A DNA stretch of 64,000 bases from Plectrocnemia conspersa (GCA_009617715.1 VTFK01000227.1:1-64000), one strand, 5' to 3'. Counted from the first letter of the stretch, positions 46,931 to 60,775 are shown. The notes: generated from the sequence alone by a model not told the origin. Translations and numbers: made by a program.

Positions 46931-49923
46931 GGATTACCTGCCGTGACATATTTATCTACATCGTGGCACTTTTATGTGCTGCTATGACCACACAGACATC
47001 GCAGACTGAGCAAACTTAATCCGAGAATTATAATAAAGTATTGAAGAAATTGTCCTGACTAGCATAACAAGCAGTCGTGCATCAGAAAAACTAAAAACAA
47101 GTCTATACACCACTGGTATTATACATATTACACCGACGGGTGTAATATGTGTACATATGTGCACCAGCGTACAATAATGAATTGTATGAGTTGTATCAGG
47201 AGCCTGACGCCGTCAAGTTTATCAAAATACATTGGACATTTGCCCAAGTATTAACGACTTTAGACAAAAGATTTGCGAACGCTCGATATACGCGATTGAC
47301 GCTGCGTGGCCCAATATACAGTTGAATGAAAATACACTTAGATTAGGTCAAAGCCCACCTCAGGCTGTAACACTATGGTGATAACCCTTTTAAATTATTA
47401 TTTAAAAAATACATATTAGGTTTATCAGGCGCAATAAGAGGGGGGGGAGACCAGCAGATGTAAATAATCGGGGCCCGAATATTTTTTATAAAGTGGAAAA
47501 TTGCGAAAATTTTAATACATTTTTATATAATTAAAAAAAATATTTTGTGAGTCGAGTTTCCGAGTATCGGATCTCCGTTTCTTTATCTATTAGGTTATGA
47601 CTTTTACAATACTCCATGGGTCAGACTTTTTGCTTTTCATTTTTTGTTTATACAAAAAAACGTGTAATTATGCGAATTTTAAATATTATGGAGGGAGGAG
47701 TAGCAACAATATGCAATGGGGCCCGATTTTTCTCTCGGTGGCCTGTGTATAACAAGCATTTTATTGAGACTAAATCAACCAGAATCGTACATCATTTTAC
47801 ACTTAAGGGCGAAACATTCCCCCTTCCCGGTACAGTTTTTAATTATCTGACATATCTAGTAAGCAATGTTCCATATTAATATTTCAATATTGTTCATATC
47901 AAAAAAGTGATGCAATATCATTGTTTACAGGACTCTTCCAAGTTTTTATTTTAAAAGCACGTGTTTATAATCAAATTAATTAGTTTTTACCTCACTATTG
48001 AGTAGTATTATTATAATTTGAAAGGGGTAAATATCGTTAGTAACACTTTTCATTTCAGTTACAAAGGCACTCACATCCCTACACAATACTAGTGTCACAT
48101 GTCTGGGCGGCATTTTCAAAGCTGCTATTGGGCGAACCCAAATTATTAGTCGAAATGAACAGGTCCGCACTGACCCGTAACGAACGAGACAAATAATGGT
48201 TACATCATTTCGTTTACTAATTCCGTCCCCGCGGTTTGACGTCATCTTCCTGGTGTTTGGCCAACAAAGTCCGCCTGTCCCGTTTGATTACTTTCTAAAA
48301 ATAGTGCAATTCTGCCAGACAATCATTATCGCCCGAAAATCTCTCGACGCTTTCATCTCGCCGCCGACAATGGTTTCTGTGTTGTTTTAAAAGTGTCACT
48401 AACCACGTGCCATTTATTCGGTCGATTAGTCATTGCGCTTTCTTGACGATTCGTAAAATAGATAAAAACGAGATGGATTTGTAAACTTTTATTTGAGAAC
48501 TTTTATAAAATATATAATATATTCGATAAAATCACAAGCTAAAATATTACAGTTATATATATAAATTTCAAACAATGCTATATATTAATATAATTCAAAA
48601 TCTGGTTATTATATATTTTATTCACATTTTTATTATGGTCACAGTAGCTTTTATAAACTGCAGTTTTAATATAGAAAAAAATATTTGGACTGTTTTTGGT
48701 TTCAATTTCATTCTTAAATATGAATACATTGATCCAAAATTCTATAAAGCTTAAAACCATTATTAAAATCACAGTATCATTCAAAATAATAAAAAATAAC
48801 ACAAGCTACAAATTTCAAACATGAAATGTTAAATAGTAATAAAGCTATAAAATGATAATAAGAAAAAACATAAATTGCAACAATTGCTTATTAATATCAA
48901 TTGAAAATCTCCAAGCAAGAACAGTATCTAGTAACAAGACAAAGTTTATGAATTCATTTTTTTATTGAAAAGCTATGAAAATAAGGTTTATCTCAAACAA
49001 AAAAATATTTTTATTTTAAGATATTCAAATACCTGTACCTGCCATTGAATAGATGACATTACAGAATAATTCAGTTTTACCTTTTAATCAACTAGTTTTC
49101 TTCTCAAAAGTAGATAAAAAAAAAAATACAAAAAATAACAAAACTATATGTTTCTTTAACTTTTCAATCATCATCTCTGCATAAAACTTTGTATTTTTGT
49201 ATAAATTATAAAAATACGTATCAATTTGCAAATGTCTTAAATATCTCTAAAGCTCGTTTATGTCAATTAACATATTCTTGCCTTGTGCTCTTCGTTTATT
49301 AAAAATATAATAAGAGTAATTGCAACTACGTTCAAGAGATGTCTCTAAATAAATATAAATAAATAAAAAAATACAATTTCTCTTCCCATATATCCCATCA
49401 AAAAGGCAATGGGAAATCACAACTATTTGCTAGAAGACTTGTATACTTAATTATTTGAATCATCATTAATCAGTGCATAAAGAAAAAGATTACGTTCAAT
49501 ATGGATTATGAAAATTACATATATTTTCTTTGAATCGGAGTAAAATTGTGATGTCTTTAAAAATGATTTAATTTCTATAATATAATTTTTTTTATAAATA
49601 AGATATTTGGTTCAAATATGATATTATAGTATTTTGAGGGTCCTCGTTGTAAGCTCTCATAATTATTAAATTGTATTTTAGTAAAATTCACTAAATATTA
49701 GATTATTAAAGGAGTTTTAAAAGCCACCTATGTATTAGTAATTATGGAAATGTAAGCGTATACATATTTAACAAACTGGTTATAATATCACACAAGTCCC
49801 ACAATTTAATTGGTCTCACAGAACGATATAAACCTTCGAATCGTATCCGACATTCCTTCGTTATATATAATCCTAGCGAACCCTGACTCTTTATTGTATC
49901 ATACACAATATAATAAATATAGA
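46931..49923. other. Intergenic DNA and 3' flank of the SMYD3-like gene
   Basis: No supported gene. 48480-49740 is very AT-rich. The 3' UTR and polyadenylation site of the minus-strand SMYD3-like gene should lie in its right part, but several AATAAA-like strings occur and none can be chosen. Confidence 0.4.
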
Positions 49924-52900
49924 TTAGATGCATGATTGAGCTTCTCTCATTAGAGGTATCAAAACTTGTTTCACAAGAGTGTGTTTTTCTCCATGAGTTA
50001 TCTTCAAAATATCGAACGCCGTCTTCAGCGATTCCAATGCTTCTCTTGCTTTGTTCGTGAACAGCTGGAGTTTTCCGAGCTTCATGTATAGCAGACCGTA
50101 GAGTGGATGCCTTTCTCCGTAATATTTCCTGTATTAAATAATATAAATTAATTAAAAACATGGATTATTGTAACATATAGATATTGTTCATACTTGAAAC
50201 CGGGCAGTAATAACTTTGAGTAGGTCAACGCTTGATCCCAGAACTCATATTGAAGAAAACCGTCCATTGCCAAGTCTAAAGTTTGGATGTGGTACAAAGA
50301 CATTGGATGCAGAACGCCTTCTTGTTTGTCTAATAACTTTCGGCAGATATCGACGTCTTTATAAAATAAGTTAAGGAGTATCATTGTCAACTTTATAGTG
50401 CGCTTAATCTATACTACAATTCGCCTTATTATGTTGATGAGAAATTAGGTTCCATCAACTGTGAAGAATATGTAATATAAAATTAAAAAATTAGACAATG
50501 TTGATGAGGGGTATTGCCTTGATATGTTTAAGAGAATGATATTCAGAGCATTTTTTAATACTATTAGTAACTAAAATCTTTAGACTGAAACATGAAATAA
50601 TTAATATATATATGGAAATGTTTCGCTAATGACATTTGCCATCAGGAATTACTAATGATCTAATTTTCTGCGTATTCTTTAATACTTTACAGATTTGTGT
50701 AAACTATCATTAAAAGCCGATGACGCAAATATGCCTTATTTGTAAAACAATGCTTTATATTGTTTATTCGAGTATATAATTCTTGAATATTAACTTTGAA
50801 AATATCTGCTAAATATATAAATTTGTATTTATTCACTTGTTTTGCTTCCAACGCATGAAAAATGTTGAATTTATACTGCAATAATATTTTGAAAGTTATG
50901 GCAATATTATAAAAGAGTTAAAAAATATAATAAAAGGATACAAGTCGTCGATCGATTCTTCATATTCTGCAACTGCTCGTCCGTAAAATCCATGACTTCC
51001 CTGAATTTCTCAACAAACTCCTGATCCACCATCTGTTCACAGCTCGGACATTTTATATTGCATGTGTCGTCGTCTTCATTATTATAATTCTTGTCGTTGT
51101 TCAGAGACAAGGAATTAAAATTAGAAAATATCGAATCAACGTCGTTATCGTGATAGCTGGTTCCATTGCTCATGTGGTTATCTATGTTTACATTATTTTT
51201 ATCACTTTTTAATGCGCCGTCTGATTCGCGCCAAGATATACTGATTGAAGAATTGCAATTAGAATTCGGACACAAAGCTGTGTTCATCGGCGATGATTTG
51301 CTTTCATCTAAAATATAACTTATAATTTAGTCAGAAGTTTTGATTAAATATATATATCCATAAGTCACTTTATTATCTAAAAAATAATAACTTTTTAATG
51401 AGGTATTTTTAATTGAACTATTATCCATAACTGTATATATGTATATCCATAACTGTATATATATGAGCTTGATTATTTTAAGTGAATAAGAAATTTTTTT
51501 GTAGTGTAAATGATTTAAAAGTTATTTTTTAAATAGCTGCTATGCCCATTACAATGATCATACGCTGATAGAAATCACTTAAATGGAACTTTATTTTATT
51601 GCATTTATTTTTCTATAGTATTTCTTTGATTTAAAAATGATTTTCCATACTTAATATATTATAATATATTAGATTGGACACCGATTTTTCAGAAAGAGTA
51701 CACATGTACAAATTTCAAAGTGAGATAGTATGACCATAATTTTTACCTAAAGTGAATCAGTAAAATTTTTAACGATAATATAATACACTAGACCCCCCAA
51801 TAACACGGTAAATTGGGGACGTGCTATTTGGGTGCATTTAGTTGGGGGACTAGAAAATATTCATACAATTTTTTGCAATACGAATCAGGGGCGCGTAGTT
51901 AGATATCCTCCCTTTGGCTCGCTCACACATAAAGTAACAGGCATCCAAATAGCGCGTCCCTAATTTACCGTGTTATTGGGGGGGTCTACTGTATATAATT
52001 TATTGGTGACATGCTATCATTTTTTATTTTACAAAACATTTTGTAAGCAGTTGAAATTAAAATTTTTATCAGAAATGAGAGTGATCTATATTTTGAGCAG
52101 GGTCCTAAGGAGTAACTATGCAAAATTTTATTTAAATCTATCAAATGGTGTAGGATTGTATCGATATGTACATACATATGTATATTATAGAAGACAGAAA
52201 CAATAAACAGGCAAAAAAGTTCTTTAAACACATGTGACTTAAGGACTATCTTATATAATACAATACCTGAACAACGCCTACATTGACACAAAAAAAGTAA
52301 TAAGCTGTCTGAAGTTCAGTTTGCCTATCGACAGTTGTATTGAGGAGATCGATGTAGGATATAAACATCTAAAAATAAATATTATTTCAAATAACATCTA
52401 TCGAGTAAATAGCATTAAATAAATATATTTTATTGTATAATCAAATTTGAAGCAATGCTTAAATTCTCCGCTTACGCAAGGCAAGAAAATATTATATCCG
52501 AAATAATCTGTCTGATCTATGAACTATTTATTTAATTGATTAATCAACTAACTTTAGACCAATCCAAAGTAGGCATGTCAACCAAAGTTCTGATGTTTAT
52601 CGTTGTGCCGTCAAAAACAGCAACGGCGTTTGGTTCACAAGAATGGTCAATTACCGAAGCTCCTAAATATACTCCGGTTCCGATGGATAGCATTTCAGGA
52701 TCTAATATAGTGAATCCGTTAATGCACATCTGAAAATCACGAACGGATCATTATTGTATGCGAATAAAAATGTATTAAATTGAAAAATATTTATTATAAT
52801 ATTATAATATTAGATTGCTGCAAATGGCATGTCTGCTATTTTCTTGCATATTTATAATTAAATATATTTGTTTACTACAATTATATATTGAAATTACTAT

Positions 52901-55900
52901 AAAGCAAATATATTGAGTTTAGATACATATACATTAGAAAGATCTTAGAAATAATAATTATTACCAAATACTTTACTTTATACATTGAATAATATAAAAT
53001 TACTAATATCGTAACCATTTTAAAAGCATAAAATTAGTGTAAAAACCAAAACCTGTCTATGTAAAATATAATTTATTCAAATATAGTTCTAAATATTTAT
53101 GAATAATCCCGATTTATAATTGTGTTTTTTAAAAACAGACTTTCTTAAAATCTGCTGAATTGATTATAGCACAGAATAATATTGTTGTATTTATAAAATC
53201 AGATAGTATGTTATTATTTATATAGATCTAATATGTATGCATGTAGAATAATTAAATATTTATTATTTCACCCACAACCAACTTAAAAGCGTTTTGTAAG
53301 AATTTTATTATATGTATGAATGAGAAAAACTTTAAAATTGAAAACTATCGTTAGTCAGATTAGGATTAGCTGGATTAAATTAAGATTAACAATAATGTAG
53401 TCACTGGGAACGTCAAATAAATAAGAGGAAGATTAGATGAAAAATTTACAAGCCTACCACTAATAGTATCGGGAGAAAAGAATATTTGTAAATAAATATA
53501 GCCAATTGGTGATATCAATGTTGGGGAGACAAGCAAAATAAGTACTTACGTCATTTGTAAAATTATCGTAAAAGTCACAAATTCTATTGTACATTTGTAA
53601 TTGTAACGTTAGTGGCCATTTAAAACACAGATAAATTGATATTGGATATTTTATATACTGAGTATAGGGTATAAATCTATATCTCTACATAATATTAAAT
53701 GAAAGGGAGTTTTTTTTTATATACAAATGTTTCGGGCCTCTGAATGATATGTGGCAAAGTTGTTGTGTATAGACATTTTTTTAACATTGTACTCTAGTTA
53801 TAAAAGTTTCACGTCTAACTTATAAAACGGTCATAATATGTATATTAACGCATTTTTGAAATACTATTTTTCTTAAATTTCAATTCATATTTATAGACAT
53901 AACAAAAACTCATGAGAGTGGTCGTTAGGTAGCAATGATTTCTTGACGTAGCAGTGCTTTCAGACGATTTATACGTATTGATTATAAGATGGAACAAATT
54001 AAACCATTTGTAAGATAATACAAAGTTATCTATTTGTTTTAGAATTAATGTATGACATACTTTGTCAAAAGCCTTTTCACAAAACAATTTAGATAACATT
54101 ACCTGATTATCAATATTGAGGTTGTAACAAAGTTAGAAAAACAGAAAATGAATTCATTTTCAATCAGAAAATCAATCGTTGATCACCAATTGAGTTTCCT
54201 AAAAGTATTCACAAAAAATAATCATATAACTGATTTATTATATTAAATCATATTTTATGACTCATTGCAAAAATGTTGTAACTGGCTGACTTGAGAAGAA
54301 TTTATATATGATATAATAATAATATTTAATATAAATTGAAAGAAAATTCAGCAGAACCCATATACGCATCAACCTAATAATAATAAAATTATATATTATT
54401 AAAATAATTAAATAAAATCACACAGTGCTTAGAATTACCCTTCCATAAATACCCATCAATTCAGCCGAATTTGGCAATGTAACATCGCTTAAGATCTGAA
54501 ATAAAATGGCGCATAAACAAGCAAAATGTTCCATACGTCTAGTATCAACTTTGATGTCATGATAATCTGAAATAATATCAATTTTATTTAGCATCATATT
54601 TATAATTTAACTTAATATAAACATATGTGACTTACGTGACATGAGATCCTTCCAGACTCTGAATGAAGTTTCAGTGTAGTAACCCCGTTCATGAGCTCCG
54701 CCGTGAGCTAATTTACGGACTATCTTAGCCAACAATCGAGCAGCATCTGGTGGAACCCTTGGAAGCACTCTTCTGAATCCGGCACACTCGGCCTAGTAAT
54801 AAATTAACATGTTAATATGCATATGAAACGATAATTATAAATATAAAACAACTCAAATGTTAATATGTACAAAATGCTCGCTATTGTTATTCAAAATTGT
54901 TGCAATAATACTTCTGCTTGTCGCATCCAATCTCGTTACGATTAACACATTTAAAAATACTGCTGTTAATGTTATACAATAATGGTATTCAAATGGTTTC
55001 ATACGTATATATGTAGGATAATTTTAGCTAAGAGATTTTTATGAAAGAAAGTATGTTTGTAAATGCTACTGGGTGTTACTCTCTTTCTTAAGGCTGTCCT
55101 GACAACATGGCCGAGATATATTATGTGGTTTATAAAAAAAAAAAAACATGTAATCATACAAACGACTGAATAAACATCCTTTCACAATCCAAATCTGTAG
55201 GCTTTCCATTTAAGATCCTACATATATAATAGAGAGGGGTAAAAGTGCGCATTAAAGACATAATTATAAGTCAGTCGAGGCGGAGCGCATTCAGATGTAG
55301 TTATATCGATGAATATTGAAAGCATTTTTCGTCTACTTCTTGCAAACTGTATTACATAATTAGATACACACTTTAGTGAATGATTTTCAAGATATGTATT
55401 TTGATGAACTCGTTTCTAGTGTGTGTGATGATATACATACATATTAAACATTTCGAGTTATTATCTATAGGTAATAGTATTTGTTGAAGACTAATAAATT
55501 CGCATGGGGCAAAAGTTTGGATACAAACTTCTTTGATATACTGCCTTATAAACCCAAACATATATCAAAGGTGTGTATTTATTTTGTGAAAAATAATGTA
55601 AAAAAATCTAGTATATTATTATAACATTGATAACCCTTTCAGTAGTGAGTTAATTATTTATTATTATTTTATATTGCATTAATAATAAATTATAGAAAAA
55701 AATTAGTGATTCTCAACGTTTAATTGCATTGATCTTTTTACTACTTTTTTTTATTAGTTTTATTAATTTATTTTACATATTTTGAATATATTATTCAGCT
55801 TCTGTGGATTTTTTTTATATCAATTCAGATGCTCTAAATATTTTTTTATAAAAAAAATATAAAATAGTTTTTGATATGTTCATTAATTTCGTACTAGCCA

Positions 55901-57707
55901 TAATTGTTGGATCAAAATTATTTATGAAAGACCTGTTAAGCTAATAGATGTATGTCTCCAATTTACTGAGAAGCAACAGTTAAGCATTTCGGCGCTGAGA
56001 TCCATTAAAGATATTAATAGGGCCGAAACAAAAGAATTTTCATTAAAACTGTTAAACCACTCTCTAATAAAAAACGGTCAGCCCCAAATATCTTCACTGA
56101 GCAGGTGCTCAAGCACAGTTTCAAAAAATTGCACATTTCTGAATCTAACTATTAAAACAGTAAATGGGTTTGGCATTCCACGTTCACGATAATATACGAT
56201 AAAATTTTAATGTTTTTTTAAAGGTTCTTGATTTTTTTTCTATATATAAAATTCGTGGTCACCAAAATTCGTTAAAAGCAAATAAAAAAAATAATTTTCA
56301 CGCTTGTCACTATCATAAAATGTCAGTATAACTAACTTAAAATTTTCACAATGACAATATGCCAGTCACAAAATATTACAAACGCATCCATTATGAACAA
56401 GTGATAGCTTGCCCGTCTTAATTTATAATACCCTAGAGCCAATATATTGGATTTAATAGAATCCACAAGAATTTAATGTGCCAATATTTTGGTTTCTCAA
56501 AATATAAAATATTTATTATCAAATTTTAAACTACTTTTGAATATGAAATGAATTTTTATGTTAGGTTATAACACAATAAGCTCCTCAAGATTTATACACA
56601 TTCATAAACACAGCAATCGAAGAAAAAAATAAATTCTTAAAAATATGAAATTTTTTTAGAAATAACATGTAAGTTTTAAGAAAATATTTTTTTTTGAAAG
56701 ATAAAAGAAGTAAAATGAAATTGAAAGTATCACACTCTTTCAAGGATATGAGCAAGTGTACACAGATTATGTTTAAGAAATGATACTGGTTTCAATTAAG
56801 AATTTTCTATGCATTTTTAATTATATTCAATGTATTCAAAATATAAATAAAAATTATAAAAGTTTACATTTTAAGATTTTTGTACGTAATTTTGCCCCAA
56901 TCTACTCTAAATATGTAAATAAATTCTTTTCGAGATATGTTATTGATGATGTTTTATTTACTACAAGAAAAACAATGGTGGAAGATGCAAGTCAAATTGT
57001 GTTGTAGACTTACGACAACATTTGATGTAATTGTATTTCGCCACCTAACTCCGAATGGTTAAAGATGGAAAAACAGGATAAGTGGATACTTCATGAGATA
57101 ACTGAACGAAACAAGATGGTAATACTCAATAATATGATACATAATTTTGATATAATATAAATAAATTAATTTTAACAGAACCACTAGTTATTTATGCATG
57201 TGAAATTTAGAAATAAGTTCATATTTTCTTTTTGTTATATCTACAACATGCTCAATTGAACGTTAAGTTAGGATAAAATTTATTGTTGAATATTTGAGAA
57301 GAATATAATGGTGTCACTAATTCAATTAAACCGTTACCTCTCTATAAGTGCGTGAGAGATAATATTTAATCCATTTTATTTTTTTATAATGAATAAACAA
57401 AATTTTGATTTTCAACATAAATAAATATTATACCTTATGATCACTCCACGCTTCCTTTTGACAAACTTTACCACAATAATGAACGTATTGGCATCCAGAG
57501 CATTTCAAAACTTTAGTCCTTAAAATAAAACAAATTCAATAGAAAATAATTAAGATCAATATATTATAAAAATACATACTTGACGAGACAATAATCGCAT
57601 CTGAAGGTACGCTCCTTGGATGAGAGAATATATACAAAGGGTTTTTCTACAAGTATAGTCGTTCCAGCTTTAATTGGTCCCATGGCGTTTTTATGAAGAT
57701 TCTTCAT
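49924..57707 (-). CDS. Smyd3: SMYD3-like SET/MYND lysine methyltransferase
   Basis: SMYD3-class enzymes methylate lysines on histone and cytoplasmic substrates. Nine coding exons are supported: 57707-57580, 57518-57434, 54792-54636, 54566-54439, 52729-52553, 52368-52267, 51307-50942, 50356-50194 and 50128-49924. Order of domains: N-terminal SET part, MYND zinc finger about 37-74 (CDYC, CSGC, YCGKVCQ, W, HKAEC), SET core with GVYLGASVIDHSCEPNA near 187-203, FISYIDLL with the catalytic-region Tyr, post-SET CQCRRC, then a TPR-like C-terminus (YHIQTLDLAMDG, THGEKHTLVKQ). The predicted length is about 502 aa, versus 428 in human SMYD3. The excess is mostly a Ser/Asn/Asp-rich insert in the 51.3 kb exon. 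Exon phases agree everywhere except the 52.3 kb exon, where a run of seven T (sense) needs two fewer or one more base. The motif residue is Asp-His-Ser-Cys where human has Asn-His-Ser-Cys. An acceptor-like site at 57725 implies a further 5' exon, so the true start may be upstream. Confidence 0.92.
51786..51991. mobile_element. Pogo/Tigger-type MITE in a SMYD3-like intron
   Basis: A 206-base element with about 50-base terminal inverted repeats, starting CACTAGACCCCCCAATAACA at the left and CAGTAGACCCCCCCAATAAC at the reverse-complemented right, is flanked by TA on both sides. The CAGT(A/T)GACCC start and TA target fit pogo/Tigger-type Tc1/mariner elements. The arms are nearly identical, so insertion was fairly recent. 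It sits in the intron between the 52.3 and 51.3 kb exons. Confidence 0.85.
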
Positions 57708-57724
57708 ATTGATTTTAATTAAGC

Positions 57725-58866
57725 CTGAAATATAGCACAGTTTATGTTATATAATTTGTATGGCAAAAACAAATCGTAAAATATTTAAATTGCATATACA
57801 AATATTTATAGATTATACTCAAATATGTTTTATTTATGTATTTTTATATATTTAGAATTAATTAAATTAAATTTAACACTTTAATAAGACATAGTTTAAC
57901 TTTTATATTTTTTTGAAAATCAATTTGTATCTAGTAATACTTATACACACTTCTCACGTGAAACACACGGTGCAAAGTGCGTTTTATGTGGGCGTGATAC
58001 ATTATTGGACAGATCCCAAATCCTCAACAATTGGAGCTCAATTTTATTAAATATTTTTAATAATATTTAAAAAACTTGTACTTTTTTTATTAAATATCAT
58101 AAAGATAAAACTATTTGTAAAAAATATGTATAATCAAGCTTAATACAAATATGTAAATGAAGTAAAAATCAAAGTTTATGTATGTATTGTATTGAAAAAA
58201 TGTTTTTTGTTCTAATTATATTTAAAAAAAATAGCACATGTTGAAGAACTGCGTTTTACACACACCTAAGACGAGACCATTTCGTAAGATATATCTTTAT
58301 TTTTGGGTCGAGCATTCAAAAGTATAAATATACTCAGCACCGGCCGTCAGCGTGGGCAGCTGTCAAAAAATATTTTTAATACCATAGCACTAAAAAAATC
58401 GGCCATGTAAACTTATATAAAAAATACAAATAAATTCGAAAAAGGGTAAATAAATAATATCGTTTGATATAAAAGTGTATTTATTATTTATTTTATAAAT
58501 AGCTCGTTAAAGTACAACAATCTATAGATTGCAATAATTTAAACCCAATACGCTTGATAAACTATCTCAGTGATATCAACATAATATTAACCATAAATTG
58601 TACATTTAAACACGAATTAAAAAAATAATAAATCCTTGAATCGCAAATAAATTAATAACCTTAAACTACGCTCTTCGGAATACGATCTTCCATTTTTTTA
58701 ACACAGCTGTCATTTTTTAACAAATCAATATGTATATACAATATCTATTCTGTATATAAATATAGTCGTAATATTATTTCATATAAAAATAAAAGCATTC
58801 ACAATCATAGGACATCTTAACGAATATACATTATTTTATAAAATATATTCCCTCTCTCCTTATTAT
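57725..58866. other. Spacer between SMYD3-like and leucine-zipper genes
   Basis: The promoter and any first exon of the SMYD3-like gene should lie here. A GC-richer strip at 58262-58372, whose minus strand ends in a donor-like CTTAG|GTGTGT, is a candidate 5' UTR exon but has no coding support. The right part is AT-rich and should hold the 3' UTR of the next gene. Confidence 0.35.
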
Positions 58867-60612
58867 TTAAATAAGACTATTATCATAACATTTCTTTTCA
58901 GCGTTTTTTTTAATTTGTTTGACCTGCTTCATGTTAAAAATTTCCTTTTTCAGTCTATCGCGCTTAACGGAAAGCTTTGTGTTCTCCCTGATCAACCGAT
59001 CCCGCTCCTTCGTCAAGTAGTGTATCGAATCTCTGATTTCATTGCCGTACCTTCCGCAAGACAAACATCCGCCTTCTTCGTTAGCAACATTCTCTACTTG
59101 CACCGTAGGAACATCTACACTTCCATTGGTTTCGGATGCTATTGACAAATTTTGAGAAGAATCAGAGATTTTCGGCGTCTCTTCCTCAACTGTCACTCCC
59201 CAAATTGTCGCCGTTGTCGTCGTAGACTTCAAGCATTTGAACTGGTATACCGTCGATTTCATTATTCGACGTATCTTGAATGAATATGATATTTTCGAAG
59301 TCGTTGACGTCTTTATCCAGTGTTTCGGAGAAGAGTTGAACGCAATTTTCGTTGTCAATGGTGTGATACAAAGCTTCCGACTCTTGCGAGTTTATTAACA
59401 TTTCGCAGTCGTTCATTATTTCTACATTGCACGGCGAACTGATTTCGTCGGTAGGCGGCACTAAAATCTTCTTATCCGTATTATCACAGACTAAGTCATT
59501 AGACAGCAATTCGATGGACTGACTAGGCAGATATTCATTCTTAAAGTTCATATTTACGTCATCTATAACAACTTCTTTACTAATATCACTACTTTCGTTA
59601 CAATCGCTAATTATGGTATCAGATTCTGAATAGATATAACTAATGCCGTCCCTAGAATATAAAAATTTGATTATTTATAACATAAGAATAAAATTAAACA
59701 ATAAAATATATTAAACGCACATGCTAGCTTCGGGAATACTATCTTCTGTGTAACATATTTCAACTTCTCTGCCTATTGGATCCATTGTAGAATCTTGATA
59801 TTGCATATTATCCCAATCTGTGAAGATAAAAATTGATATGAGACATTTATTTTTAACTAAAATACTAAACCCTTTAGTTGCCGAAATACGATATATAGAC
59901 TTTTGCTACTTTAGTGAAAATAGTCAGATTTGATGTTATCATTGAAGAAAGAGTCAGATACATTTTTAATGGGTTGTGGGGTATTTGCTTCAGAAGAAAA
60001 TAATATTCTTTTCGGAACATATAATTTATTAATATATAATACATCGTTATTTAGATTTTAGTTTTAAAACGGCCAGCAACCAAAGGGTTAAAAGTTCAAT
60101 AAATAAAGAGGGAATAACGATATGCATAAATATAACTTTCTAAAATAAATAATTCCAAAAAGTTCAGCACACACTCTGTTTGAATCATATAACGAGAAGT
60201 GTAAATATCATTAAAACTTACTTTCATTTTCTAATAATTCTGTTGTAGATATTAATTTTGATGTTAAAGAATCGTTTGAATCGGAATCAAATATATTACC
60301 ATCATTATCTACATTTTTGTATGTTATTAAAAATGTTTTATAACCTTCAGGATCAAAATCTGGAATAAATAATATATAAGTAAGAGAATTAGTATACATG
60401 TGATGAATATTACAGTAATTTAAAAAAATAAAATAACTCTTTATTTTTCTTAGTAAAGTTCGTATTCTACTCGGTTGTAGACGAACAGATCTCTTTTTAT
60501 CAAACGAGGCCATATTTATCAGATCTTTAATTGTGAGAATCTGATCACTCTGGGCTTTAGTATATCTAATAATAGTTTTTCGATTCATCCCAATGAAAAG
60601 CAGATCCAAAAT
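58867..60612 (-). CDS. Unrecognised acidic leucine-zipper protein
   Basis: Four exons with GT-AG borders and matching phases are visible: 60612-60414 (donor uncertain), 60359-60222, 59817-59721 and the terminal 59651-58867. The start is not found; the first visible exon begins at an acceptor, so an upstream exon is expected. The N-terminal part (RKTIIRYTKAQSDQILTIKD, RLQPSRIRTLLRK) is basic. The middle is long and acidic, rich in Asp, Glu, Asn and Ser. Near the C-terminus a CLSC pair is followed by a classic zipper with Leu at four heptads and Met at the fifth (from HYLTKERDRLIRENTKL on). The layout suggests a nuclear, dimerising protein, but I recognise no family. One frame break, a run of four Gs (sense) near 59199-59202, is closed by removing one base, which also fixes the exon phase. 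Confidence 0.7.
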
Positions 60613-60775
60613 CTGAAACAATAAAATTAAATAATTTACAATCACTTTACCGATACATATAAAAAATAAATAAATACATAAACATCAAAACTTCATTTTC
60701 TCTTATCAATCATATTTGAGCCTTGAAATACATTAAATAGTATATATTGTCAGTTTGGAAAAACACTGACACAAC

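Noticed and set aside
58262..58372. Coding first exon of the SMYD3-like gene
   Set aside because: The only ATG there reaches a stop after four codons, right at the putative donor; at best a non-coding exon.
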